Source of the DNA: Streptosporangiaceae bacterium
GTDB lineage: Bacteria > Actinomycetota > Actinomycetes > Streptosporangiales > Streptosporangiaceae
DNA: 6,306 nucleotides
Direction: 5' to 3'
Assembly: GCA_030043395.1 (NCBI GenBank)
Contig: JASHXW010000263.1
Span: forward strand, 1 to 6,306
Made by a program: the position numbers and the translations under genes. The notes under the pieces are model-generated. The model had not been told where the DNA came from, searched no databases, and saw nothing but the letters and a program-made list of their open reading frames with translations. Shown here in pieces: positions 1 to 6,027 of this stretch (position 1 is its first letter; the number at the start of each line of letters is the position of its first letter).

Positions 1-2431
1 CGTCCACAGGCGTGCCGTCTGGCACCTGGTGCGCGACGAACAGCACGCCGCCGACGTCGTCCGCCCGTCCGACGAGGTCGCCAGCGAGGTTCGAGATCTG
101 GGCCGACTGCATCCGCTGGATGTCCCGCTCGGCATCGCGAAGCCTGGTCACGATCCCGGCGATCCGCTCGGGAAGGTCGGCCCGCGGCGCCTTGAGCTGC
201 TCGGTGAGCTGGCTGACCAGCAAGCTCTCCCTTGCCAGGAAGCGGAACGCGTCGATCCCCACGAGCGCCTCGACGCGCCTGACCCCCGACCCGATCGAGG
301 ACTCGCCCAGGATCTTCACCAGGCCGAGCTGACCGGACCTGGCTACATGAGTTCCGCCGCAGAGCTCGCGGGAGTAGTCGCCCACCTCGACGACGCGCAC
401 CTGCTCGCCGTACTTCTCGCCGAACAAGGCCAGCGCGCCCATCGCGCGCGCCTCGTCGATCGAGGTGTGGAACGCGTGCACCGCCAGGTCGTTGATCAGG
501 ACCTCGTTGACCTCGTCCTCGGCGTCGGCCAGCACCTGCGGCGGCACCGCGCCGATGGCCGTGAAGTCGAACCTGAAGCGTCCTGGCGAGTTCTCCGATC
601 CTGCCTGCGCCGCCGACTCGCCGAGGGCACCGCGGAACGCCCGGTGCACGAGGTGAGTGGCTGTGTGGGACCGCGAAATCGCGCGGCGGCGCTCGATGTC
701 GATCTCGGTGTGCACCGCGTCGCCGACAGCTATCTCTCCCGAGCTGACCCGGCACCGGTGCACGATCAGGCCCGGTACCGGCGCCTGCACGTCGAGCACT
801 TCGACCGTCGCGCCGTCGCTCGCGCCGCTGCCTGACGACCGGATGGTCCCGGTGTCGGCGAGCTGACCGCCGCCCTCGGCGTAGCACGGCGTGCGGTCGA
901 GCACCACGTCGACCTCGCTGCCCGCTCCGGCCGCGGGCACGGACACCCCGCCGGCCAGCAGGCCGATGACCGTGCCGTCCGAGGCGATCTCGTCGTACCC
1001 GGTGAACTCCACCTTGCCGGCCCGCTCGAGAAATGAGGCGAAGACCGAGATATCCGCGTTCCCGGTCTTCTTCGCCGCGGCGTCCTCCTTCGCCCGCTGC
1101 CGCTGCTCGGCCATCAGGCGGCGGAACCCGCCGTCGTCGACGTCCAGGCCCTGCTCGGCTGCCATCTCCAGGGTGAGGTCGATCGGGAAGCCATAAGTGT
1201 CATGCAGCTGGAATGCCTGCGCTCCGGTAATCGCCCGCTCACCGCGCCGGGACGCGTCCTCGACTGCCGCGTCGAAAATGGCCGTCCCGGTACGCAGGGT
1301 GCCGAGGAACGCGCCTTCCTCCGCGTCGAGCACGGTGTGGATGTTCGGCGCGTCCCTGATCAGGTCCGGGTACTGGTCGCCGAGCGCGCCGATCGCCACC
1401 GACGCGAGCTCATGCATGTAGTGATCGCTGTGGCCGCCGCGGCCGTCGCCGCCGCGCTGCGAGCCGGCGAGCAGCCTCAGGTTACGGACCGTGCGGCGGA
1501 CGATGCGGCGCAGCACGTAGCCGCGGCCCTCGTTGGCGGGGATGACGCCGTCGGCGACCAGCATGACCGCCGCCCTGACATGGTCAGCGACCACCCGGAG
1601 CCAGACGTCGGTGCGCTGGTCACGCCCGTACTTCTGCTCGGTCATCTCCGCGGCGCGATCGAGGATCTTCCAGGTGGTGTCGATCTCGTAGATGTTGTCC
1701 ACGCCCTGCAGCAGCGCGGCCATCCGCTCCAGGCCCATGCCGGTGTCGATGTTCCTGGACGGCAGCTCGCCGGCGACGTCGAAGTCCACCTTGCTGCGAA
1801 CCGCGCTGAGCTGGTACTGCATGAACACCAGGTTCCAGACCTCGAGGTAGCGGTCCTCGTCTTCCTCAGGCCCGCCCTCCTTGCCGTACTCAGGGCCGCG
1901 GTCGTAGTAGATCTCCGAGCACGGCCCGCCAGGTCCGGGTACGCCCATGTGCCAGTAGTTGTCCGCCAGCCCCCGGCGCTGGATTCGCTCGGCCGGCACG
2001 CCGACCAGGTCATGCCAGATCGCGTAGGCCTCGTCGTCGCCGGTGTAGACGGTCGCCCAGAGCCTGCTCTCGGGATACCCGAAGCCGCCGTCGGACTCCG
2101 GTCGCGTCAGCAGCTCCCAGGCAAGCGGTATCGCCTGCTCCTTGAAGTAATCACCGAAGGAGAAGTTGCCGAGCATCTGGAAGAACGTCGCGTGCCTGGT
2201 GGTTTTGCCGACCTCTTCGATGTCGGGCGTTCGCAGGCACTTCTGCACGCTGACGGCCCGCGGGTAGGGCGGCACGCGCTGGCCGAGGAAGTACGGCTTG
2301 AACGGGACCATGCCGGCGTTGACCAGCAGCAGAGTCGGGTCCTCGGCCACCAGGCTGGCCGACGGCACCATGGTGTGCCCTCGCTCAGAGAAGTAGTCGA
2401 GGAAACGGCGTGCGATCTCTGCCGACTCCAT
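1..2431 (-). CDS. alaS: Alanyl-tRNA synthetase (3'-truncated by the window edge)
   Basis: This class II synthetase charges tRNA-Ala with alanine in the cytoplasm and clears mischarged Ser/Gly. Seen: 810 codons run uninterrupted from ATG at 2431 to the left edge, so roughly the last 80-90 residues are missing if the protein has the usual length of about 890. The N-terminus [14 protein letters not shown] is typical of the family. The catalytic domain shows [20 protein letters not shown] (about residues 67-86, motif 2 region) and GMGLER (231-236, motif 3). The editing/C-Ala domain has the zinc-type pair HTATH (His589, His593) and CGGTH (Cys691, His695), so both aminoacylation and editing should work. 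The start is supported by AAGGA (2441-2445) nine bases upstream. An ATG at 2441 is out of frame and not used. It is the last minus-strand gene here, 159 bp after the DUF6167-like gene. Identity is certain; only the C-terminal DHHA1 part cannot be judged. Confidence 0.98.
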   Translation of the reverse strand, partial: MESAEIARRFLDYFSERGHTMVPSASLVAEDPTLLLVNAGMVPFKPYFLGQRVPPYPRAVSVQKCLRTPDIEEVGKTTRHATFFQMLGNFSFGDYFKEQAIPLAWELLTRPESDGGFGYPESRLWATVYTGDDEAYAIWHDLVGVPAERIQRRGLADNYWHMGVPGPGGPCSEIYYDRGPEYGKEGGPEEDEDRYLEVWNLVFMQYQLSAVRSKVDFDVAGELPSRNIDTGMGLERMAALLQGVDNIYEIDTTWKILDRAAEMTEQKYGRDQRTDVWLRVVADHVRAAVMLVADGVIPANEGRGYVLRRIVRRTVRNLRLLAGSQRGGDGRGGHSDHYMHELASVAIGALGDQYPDLIRDAPNIHTVLDAEEGAFLGTLRTGTAIFDAAVEDASRRGERAITGAQAFQLHDTYGFPIDLTLEMAAEQGLDVDDGGFRRLMAEQRQRAKEDAAAKKTGNADISVFASFLERAGKVEFTGYDEIASDGTVIGLLAGGVSVPAAGAGSEVDVVLDRTPCYAEGGGQLADTGTIRSSGSGASDGATVEVLDVQAPVPGLIVHRCRVSSGEIAVGDAVHTEIDIERRRAISRSHTATHLVHRAFRGALGESAAQAGSENSPGRFRFDFTAIGAVPPQVLADAEDEVNEVLINDLAVHAFHTSIDEARAMGALALFGEKYGEQVRVVEVGDYSRELCGGTHVARSGQLGLVKILGESSIGSGVRRVEALVGIDAFRFLARESLLVSQLTEQLKAPRADLPERIAGIVTRLRDAERDIQRMQSAQISNLAGDLVGRADDVGGVLFVAHQVPDGTPVD

Positions 2432-2440
2432 CAGCGGCCA

Positions 2441-2445
2441 TCCTT
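2441..2445 (-). promoter_or_regulatory. alaS ribosome binding site
   Basis: AAGGA on the minus strand lies nine bases before the alaS ATG at 2431. It selects this ATG over the out-of-frame ATG that overlaps the site at 2441-2439. Confidence 0.7.
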
Positions 2446-2458
2446 ATGGTCGTCGCCT

Positions 2459-2485
2459 GCGCCTGGGTGATCGGCACCCAGGCGC
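2459..2485 (-). promoter_or_regulatory. Strong hairpin in the alaS leader (attenuator or terminator candidate)
   Basis: Arms GCGCCTGGGTG (2459-2469) and CACCCAGGCGC (2475-2485) pair perfectly over 11 bp around a 5-nt loop. The structure ends 27 bp before the alaS start codon and 13 bp before its ribosome binding site. No T-rich tract follows on either strand, so it is not a classical intrinsic terminator. Actinobacterial terminators often lack the tract, so termination remains possible. A role in alaS leader control is inference from position only. Confidence 0.45.
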
Positions 2486-2548
2486 CTGCGTCAGGGTTCT
2501 GGTGCCTGGATCGGGGCCCAGTAAACCACGCGCCGCCAGGCTTGCCGT

Positions 2549-2567
2549 GCCCGCCGGGATGGCGGGC
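2549..2567 (-). terminator. Hairpin just after the DUF6167-like gene (possible terminator)
   Basis: GCCCGCC (2549-2555) and GGCGGGC (2561-2567) form a 7-bp all-GC stem with a 5-nt loop, starting 23 bp past the TAG of the DUF6167-like gene on the minus strand. There is no U-tract. It could end or attenuate transcription between the membrane-protein pair and alaS. The evidence is the palindrome and its position. Confidence 0.35.
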
Positions 2568-2590
2568 TCGCTGAGCTATGAGCCTATTGC

Positions 2591-2944
2591 CTAAGCGTCA
2601 GTATGCCGATTCATATACTCGTCGCGCGCCTGGCGGTAGTCCGCCATGCCGACGCGGACGTCCCGCACCAGCGTGAGGGCAGCGCGGGCAACACCGCGGG
2701 CTGACGCCTGCCATGCTGACACCTGCCCTGGCGGCCTTGGCGGCCCGGCAGCTAGCCGATGGGCTGGCAGCCGCTCGGTGTGCTGGTTCAGGCCGCCAGC
2801 GGCGCGTACCCCTGACGGCTCGCGACCCGTCCACGGTACCGCCGGGCTTTGCGGTGCGACCGACTGGATCATCCGGTTCACCCGCCGGTAGCCGGCAATG
2901 CCAAGCGTCGCGCCGAGTGCCAGCCAGATTGCCCGCCGGATCAT
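2591..2944 (-). CDS. Small membrane protein, DUF6167-like
   Basis: This is a 117-residue protein of unknown function. The N-terminus MIRRAIWLALGATLGIAGYR (1-20) is a short hydrophobic segment that probably anchors the protein, followed by RRVNR and a Ser/Pro-rich stretch. The C-terminus has a helical segment ending LVRDVRVGMADYRQAR (about 93-108). The pattern RRAxW...G...RRVNR...P, then VRDVRxGM near the end, matches what I recall of the DUF6167 proteins encoded between a DUF948 gene and alaS in streptomycetes. The middle (about 35-80) is Pro/Gly/Arg/His-rich and looks poorly conserved. The ATG overlaps the TGA of the DUF948 gene as ATGA, with GGAG (2952-2955) seven bases upstream, so the two are probably translationally coupled and may act together at the membrane. 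The family assignment is from memory of the sequence pattern. Confidence 0.8.
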   Translation of the reverse strand: MIRRAIWLALGATLGIAGYRRVNRMIQSVAPQSPAVPWTGREPSGVRAAGGLNQHTERLPAHRLAAGPPRPPGQVSAWQASARGVARAALTLVRDVRVGMADYRQARDEYMNRHTDA

Positions 2945-3435
2945 CGCTCTGCTCCGTTTCGAAGTGCCTGAAGCTGCTGGCCTCCGGCTCGCTCGCGCAC
3001 CGCCTGACGCCGCATCGCGGCTCGGCCGGTTCGTCCTGGCAGCGCGGTGACGTGCCTGGACCGGCGCAAGGCGAGCGCGCGCCTGAACCCGTGGCCGGAC
3101 GCGGCCAGCCGCAGCACCGGCGTTCCCAGGCCGACGGCGATCAGCCTGGCCGTCCCGGCCACCGCGGACACCTGCTCGGACAGGTCGGTCATGCTGGCGG
3201 TCACCTGCTCGACGCTGTCAGCGAGCGCGCCAGTCCGGGCCAGCTGCTCGTCTGCCCGGTCGACGATCGCCTGCGACCGGCTCAGCAGCTCCTGCGCGCT
3301 GACCTGATATCCGGTGACCACCGTGGTCGCGACCGAGATCAGCCTCGCCAGCCTGAACAAGACGTATACGCCGACGCAGACGCCGACGGCGAAGAATGCG
3401 GCCGCGATCAGCGCAGCTAGCTGCCCGGCGTCCAT
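2941..3435 (-). CDS. DUF948 domain membrane/coiled-coil protein
   Basis: This is a 164-residue protein. One transmembrane helix spans about residues 6-28 (LAALIAAAFFAVGVCVGVYV and following). A long amphipathic, probably coiled-coil region follows at about 40-95 (VSAQELLSRSQAIVDRADEQ, then LADSVEQVTASMTDLSEQVS). After it comes the GLGTPVLRLAASGHGFRRAL segment (about 102-121) that closes the DUF948 domain in actinobacterial members. The last 40 residues are Arg/Gln-rich and basic. Function is unknown; chemotaxis-receptor-like helical repeats have been noted in the family, but there is no signalling domain here. Start: ATG at 3435 with GGGAG (3445-3449) nine bases upstream. Its stop overlaps the start of the DUF6167-like gene, suggesting a two-gene unit. 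It lies 293 bp after rarA, enough for its own promoter. Confidence 0.88.
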   Translation of the reverse strand: MDAGQLAALIAAAFFAVGVCVGVYVLFRLARLISVATTVVTGYQVSAQELLSRSQAIVDRADEQLARTGALADSVEQVTASMTDLSEQVSAVAGTARLIAVGLGTPVLRLAASGHGFRRALALRRSRHVTALPGRTGRAAMRRQAVRERAGGQQLQALRNGAER

Positions 3436-3470
3436 CTGCCGCGGCTCCCTTCCCTGATCACCTGGCGCAT

Positions 3471-3525
3471 GGTCACCTGGATCATGTCGCTCACTTCAGC
3501 TGGCCATTCCCGGTCACCTGGATCA
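3471..3525. repeat. 14-bp direct repeat upstream of the DUF948 gene
   Basis: GGTCACCTGGATCA occurs exactly at 3471-3484 and 3512-3525, 41 bp start to start. A shorter copy of the core (TCACCTGG) is at 3458-3465, only 23 bp from the DUF948 start codon. All three have the same orientation. The spacing of about four helical turns between the perfect copies would suit a DNA-binding protein, but no such protein is evident. CCTGG is common across this window, which lowers the weight of the 8-bp copy. Confidence 0.55.
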
Positions 3526-3652
3526 GCCGGCTGCCTTTCAGATCTTGCCAGCTAGCTTCCGGCACAACTGCGGCTACCCGGCTCGCTGCCGCGAATGCAC
3601 TCAGTGCCGCGATTGCGCTGTCCCGCTCGTCGAAGGAGCGGCCATTGGCCAA
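3491..3652 (-). CDS. Possible small hypothetical ORF (53 codons)
   Basis: This frame lies in the 293-bp gap between rarA and the DUF948 gene and runs from TTG at 3652 to TGA at 3491-3493. It reads LANGRSFDERDSAIAALSAF, then an Ala/Val-rich helix-like stretch, and ends RLIQVTGNGQLK. In favour: a plausible protein-like composition, an AGG five bases before the TTG, and no competing gene. Against: a weak start codon, an in-frame TAG only two codons upstream, and about 72% GC at third positions, lower than I would expect for genes here. The C-terminal LIQVT overlaps one copy of the 14-bp direct repeat. I do not recognise it. It may be a remnant or simply open by chance. Confidence 0.2.
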   Translation of the reverse strand: MANGRSFDERDSAIAALSAFAAASRVAAVVPEASWQDLKGSRLIQVTGNGQLK

Positions 3653-3703
3653 ATCAGCCTAGCGGCCGGCCCGAGCCCGCGATTCGCCATTGCCGCGCCC
3701 GCT

Positions 3704-3723
3704 TCGGATCCGCGTGGGTCGGG
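3704..3723 (-). repeat. Out-of-phase near-copy of the rarA tail repeat, past the stop
   Basis: The 20 bases at 3704-3723 match 3793-3812, inside the rarA tail, at 18 of 20 positions. The offset is 89 bp, one base short of six 15-bp repeat units. In the shifted minus-strand frame this copy reads DPRGSE, against GPRGSE within the tail. This is what a net one-base loss near the current TAA would leave. The history is inferred; the match and offset are read directly. Confidence 0.5.
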
Positions 3724-3728
3724 CTTCC

Positions 3729-5201
3729 TTACTCGGAGGCTGCTGGCTCGGAGGCGGCTGGCTCGCTTCCTGCTGGCTCGCTCCCTGCTAGCTCGGACCC
3801 GCGTGGGCCGGGTGCGGCTGGCTCGGATCCATCAGGCCCGGGACCATCCGCTTCGCCGCTCGTGCCGTCGAGCACTGCCCTGATCCGCTCCGCCCGGTCC
3901 GCGTACCTGGCTTCGGCGCCGTGCCGCGACGGCTCGTAGTACCGGTGGCCCGCCGCTTCTCGCGGCGGGTAAGCCTGCCGCACGATCCCCTCCGGGTAGT
4001 CATGCGGGTACAGGTATCCCTTGCCGTGGCCCAGCCTGGCCGCGCCTCGGTAGCTCGCGTCCCTCAGGTGCGGCGGCACCGCGCCAGTCCTGCCGGACCG
4101 CACGTCGTCCGCTGCGGCGCCGATCGCGCGCACCACCGAGTTGGACTTCGGCGCCAGCGCAAGGTGGATGACGGCCTGGGCGAGGTTGATTCGCGCCTCG
4201 GGCAAGCCGACGAACTCGACGGCCTGTGCCGCTGCGACCGCGACGCCAAGGGCAGACGGGTCGGCCATCCCCACGTCCTCGCTGGCGTGCACGATGAGCC
4301 TCCTGGCGATGAACCTGGGGTCCTCGCCAGCCTCGATCATCAGCGCGAGGTAGTGCAGCGCTGCGTCCGCGTCACTGCCCCTGATGCTCTTGATGAACGC
4401 GCTGATCACGTCATAGTGCTGGTCGCCCGCCCGGTCGTAGCGGACAGCGAGCCGGTCGACGGCCCGTTCCAGGACCGCGATGTCGACCACGCCGCCCGCG
4501 GGCAGCCCGAGCGCGGCGGACTCGAGGTAGGTCAGGGCGCGCCTGGCATCCCCGCCCGCCATCCGCAGCAACTCGACGATCGCCTCCTCGGTCAGCGACA
4601 CCGCGCCAGCGAAGCCGCGTTCGTCGGTCAGCGCGCGGTCGATGACGAGGCGCATGTCCTCCTCGCCGAGCGGCCGCAGCGTAAGCAGCAGTGACCGCGA
4701 CATGAGCGGCCCGACCACGGAAAAGGACGGGTTCTCGGTAGTCGCCCCGACGAACGAGACCCACCGGTTCTCCACGGCTGGCAGCAGGGCGTCCTGCTGG
4801 GCCTTGTTGAACCTGTGCACTTCGTCGATGAATAGCAGCGTCTGAGTCCCCGTCATGCCAAGGTCGGTCCTGGCCGACTCGATGGCGGCCCGCACCTGGC
4901 TCACGCCTGCTGAGACGGCGGACAACTCGATGAAGCGCCTGCTGGTCACCTGGCTCAGCACGTAGGCGAGCGTCGTCTTGCCCGTTCCGGGCGGGCCCCA
5001 GAGCAGGACAGACATGGGCGCGGAATGATCGACCAGCTTGCGCAGCGGCGACCCGGCGCCGGTCAGGTGCGGTTGGCCGACCACTTCGTCCAGGTTCCGC
5101 GGCCGCATCCGGACAGCCAGGGGCGCGACGGCCCTGGCCGCCTCCTCGCCCGCCGCGTCGAACAGGCTGGCGCCCTGCGGCCCTGGATCCCGACCTGCCA
5201 C
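3729..5201 (-). CDS. rarA: RarA/MgsA-type AAA+ recombination factor (replication-associated ATPase)
   Basis: This is a 490-residue clamp-loader-related AAA+ ATPase of the RarA/MgsA/WRNIP1 family, which acts at stalled replication forks and in recombination. Motifs: Walker A GPPGTGKT (69-76), Walker [11 protein letters not shown] (122-131, Asp126/Glu127), sensor 1 GATTEN (152-157), candidate arginine finger SRS (Arg169), sensor 2 GGDARR (Arg220/221). The C-terminal tetramerisation region includes [10 protein letters not shown] (306-315), [20 protein letters not shown] (336-355) and the family signature [10 protein letters not shown] (394-403). The conserved part ends near residue 445. The rest is a Ser/Glu/Pro/Ala/Gly tail, with pentapeptide repeats from 459 to the TAA. 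Start: GTG at 5201, which begins [20 protein letters not shown]. The leader before the AAA+ core fits the family. It is divergent from the Uma2 gene and shares a 130-bp upstream region with it. The ATPase assignment is secure; the tail is unusual. Confidence 0.96.
   Translation of the reverse strand: MAGRDPGPQGASLFDAAGEEAARAVAPLAVRMRPRNLDEVVGQPHLTGAGSPLRKLVDHSAPMSVLLWGPPGTGKTTLAYVLSQVTSRRFIELSAVSAGVSQVRAAIESARTDLGMTGTQTLLFIDEVHRFNKAQQDALLPAVENRWVSFVGATTENPSFSVVGPLMSRSLLLTLRPLGEEDMRLVIDRALTDERGFAGAVSLTEEAIVELLRMAGGDARRALTYLESAALGLPAGGVVDIAVLERAVDRLAVRYDRAGDQHYDVISAFIKSIRGSDADAALHYLALMIEAGEDPRFIARRLIVHASEDVGMADPSALGVAVAAAQAVEFVGLPEARINLAQAVIHLALAPKSNSVVRAIGAAADDVRSGRTGAVPPHLRDASYRGAARLGHGKGYLYPHDYPEGIVRQAYPPREAAGHRYYEPSRHGAEARYADRAERIRAVLDGTSGEADGPGPDGSEPAAPGPRGSELAGSEPAGSEPAASEPAASE
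3732..3827 (-). repeat. 15-bp tandem repeat encoding the RarA tail ([10 protein letters not shown])
   Basis: Six 15-bp units in strict phase, plus a terminal Ser-Glu pair, encode residues 459-490: [32 protein letters not shown]. On the plus strand the units start at 3732, 3747, 3762, 3777, 3792 and 3807, each near the pattern CTCGGAGGCTGCTGG. The tail is acidic, flexible and probably disordered. Such tracts change length by slippage. Confidence 0.85.
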
Positions 5202-5207
5202 GGCTTG

Positions 5208-5213
5208 ACCCTA
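5208..5213 (-). promoter_or_regulatory. Candidate -10 element giving a leaderless rarA transcript
   Basis: TAGGGT on the minus strand fits the actinobacterial TANNNT -10 pattern and is separated from the rarA GTG (5201) by exactly six bases (CAAGCC). Transcription would then begin at or very near the start codon, as in leaderless actinobacterial mRNAs. No good -35 hexamer is seen. The same bases offer only a weak AGGG as a ribosome binding site. Confidence 0.4.
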
Positions 5214-5215
5214 CC

Positions 5216-5236
5216 GCCGGCCGCCGTCAGGCCGGC
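5216..5236. repeat. Inverted repeat in the rarA/Uma2 divergent region
   Basis: GCCGGCC (5216-5222) and GGCCGGC (5230-5236) pair over 7 bp around a 7-nt loop, two bases upstream of the candidate rarA -10. It could be an operator for the divergent pair, but low-complexity GC palindromes are frequent at this base composition. Confidence 0.25.
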
Positions 5237-5273
5237 CGGACTGCGACGCGGCTCGGCTGTCAGTGCCGCTCGC

Positions 5274-5279
5274 TACATT
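5274..5279 (+). promoter_or_regulatory. Candidate -10 element for the Uma2 gene
   Basis: TACATT fits TANNNT and would start transcription about 45 bases before the GTG at 5332. It is one of the few AT-containing hexamers in the divergent region. No matching -35 is visible, so support is weak. Confidence 0.3.
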
Positions 5280-5315
5280 TCGGCGCAGCCAGGAAAGACC
5301 GCCGAGGCGTACCGT

Positions 5316-5323
5316 GGAGGTGA
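5316..5323 (+). promoter_or_regulatory. Strong Shine-Dalgarno that sets the Uma2 gene start
   Basis: GGAGGTGA matches the 16S anti-Shine-Dalgarno over eight bases and ends eight bases before GTG 5332. This favours the GTG over the first ATG of the open frame (5263). A weaker GGAG (5352-5355) nine bases before ATG 5365 supports an alternative, shorter product. Confidence 0.65.
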
Positions 5324-5331
5324 GCATTGAC

Positions 5332-5946
5332 GTGGCTGCAAGCACCGAACTGGAGACCTGGGCGATGGCCGTGCCCCGACCAAGCCTGGCAGAGGTCGAG
5401 CAGGCTGAGTTGGCCGAACTCGAGCAACTCTGGCAGACGATGGACCTGCCCGGGCACCGGATCGAGCTTATTGACGCGCAGATCGTCGTGAGCCCGACCG
5501 CGAACCGGAGGCATTCGAACGTCGTCACCGAGTTGATGGACCAGCTCGCAAAGGTAAAGCGGCGTCAGTGGGAGCGCCACACCAACCTCACCGCGCAAAT
5601 AACCGCCACCCGGGAACGGCTTATCCCCGACCTGATGGTCGCGCCCGCGGATGCGCCGGAATGCGGCGACAGCGAGCTGCTGTCCTCGGGCCTGCTTCTC
5701 GTCGCGGAAGTGGTGTCACCGTCGAGCCGCCGCGAGGATCGCGACCTCAAGGTCCGCGCCTACGCCCAGGGCGGCGTGCCGCTCTACCTGCTGATCGACT
5801 ACTACGCCGACCCGCCCGCAGTAACCCTGTTCAGCGAGCCGGGCGAGCGCGGGTACGCGCGCAAGGAGGTCGCCACGGCCGGCCAGGCGCTCCGCCTGCC
5901 TGCTCCGTTCAGCATCGCCCTCGATCCAGCGCGCCTGCTCAGCTGA
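5332..5946 (+). CDS. Uma2 family protein (putative PD-(D/E)XK endonuclease)
   Basis: The product is 204 residues from GTG 5332, or 193 from the alternative ATG 5365. It has the Uma2 fold pattern: RIELIDAQIVVSPTANRRHS (43-62, Glu45), LIPDLMVAP (97-105, Asp100), then LLLVAEVVSPSSRREDRDLK (121-140, Glu126 and Lys140), followed by YAQGGVPLYLLID (144-156). Glu45, Asp100, Glu126 and Lys140 fit the expected metal-binding and catalytic set, so the site looks intact. The family is related to restriction-type nucleases and is expanded in cyanobacteria and many actinobacteria. Its biological role and DNA target are not established; transposon-associated and defence roles are only speculation. It is a single gene on the strand opposite its neighbours, divergent from rarA and convergent with aspS, with no partner methylase or antitoxin nearby. 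The start is uncertain by 11 codons. Confidence 0.88.
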   Translation: MAASTELETWAMAVPRPSLAEVEQAELAELEQLWQTMDLPGHRIELIDAQIVVSPTANRRHSNVVTELMDQLAKVKRRQWERHTNLTAQITATRERLIPDLMVAPADAPECGDSELLSSGLLLVAEVVSPSSRREDRDLKVRAYAQGGVPLYLLIDYYADPPAVTLFSEPGERGYARKEVATAGQALRLPAPFSIALDPARLLS

Positions 5947-5957
5947 ACTACCGGAGG

Positions 5958-6027
5958 TGGCTAAGCCCGTCCGGCTTGCTGGCCAAGCCAGGCCCTGGCC
6001 GAGCGGCCGGGCAGGCATGCTTAGCCA
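5958..6027. terminator. Inverted repeat between convergent uma2 and aspS ends (possible bidirectional terminator)
   Basis: TGGCTAAGC (5958-5966) and GCTTAGCCA (6019-6027) are perfect 9-bp inverted arms around 52 bases. That loop contains a smaller hairpin, GGCTTG/CAAGCC (5973-5978/5984-5989). The right arm includes the aspS stop codon. Its location between two converging genes suits a two-way terminator. It has no U-tract and a long loop, so this remains tentative. Confidence 0.4.

Larger units (their letters stand above)
3436..3728. other. 293-bp gap between rarA and the DUF948 gene
   Basis: No confident gene lies here. It contains the ribosome binding site of the DUF948 gene (3445-3449), the 14-bp direct repeats, the doubtful 53-codon ORF, and a 20-bp sequence (3704-3723) that nearly copies part of the rarA tail. 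I see no convincing terminator hairpin after rarA and no clear promoter hexamers. Its composition is less GC-skewed than that of the genes around it. Confidence 0.6.

Noticed and set aside
29..835. 268-codon plus-strand open frame
   Set aside because: It lies entirely opposite alaS, whose editing-domain motifs (HTATH, CGGTH) are unmistakable. Long antisense frames are expected at this GC content, and no domain was recognised in its translation.
1642..2013. Minus-strand frame overlapping alaS
   Set aside because: It is an alternative frame of alaS itself. The alaS frame is continuous through this region with motif 3 intact, so this is not evidence of a frameshift.
1202..2470. 422-codon plus-strand open frame
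   Set aside because: It is antisense to the alaS catalytic domain. Its Asp/Val/Arg-rich composition is typical of a complement-strand shadow, and it has no recognisable motifs.
2713..3420. 235-codon plus-strand open frame
   Set aside because: It is antisense to both the DUF6167-like and DUF948 genes, which have ribosome binding sites, ATGA coupling and family features. The plus-strand frame has none of these.
3419..3485. Short upstream frame (ATG 3485, about 22 codons) overlapping the DUF948 start
   Set aside because: It has only a weak ribosome binding site and is very short, and its MIQVT start arises from the direct repeat. There is not enough support to call a regulatory leader peptide.
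3471..3525. CRISPR-like or transposon-end interpretation of the 14-bp repeats
   Set aside because: There are only two perfect copies in direct orientation, with no regular spacers, cas genes, transposase or target duplication.
3921..4694. 257-codon plus-strand open frame
   Set aside because: It is antisense to rarA, whose AAA+ motifs are all in place.
5263..5331. ATG at 5263 as the Uma2 start
   Set aside because: The extra 23 residues are basic and unlike the family N-terminus, there is no ribosome binding site ahead of it, and the GGAGGTGA at 5316 would fall inside the gene.
5260..5598. Minus-strand frames opposite the start of the Uma2 gene (also 5211-5528)
   Set aside because: They are shadows of the Uma2 coding strand, which has a strong Shine-Dalgarno and intact family motifs.
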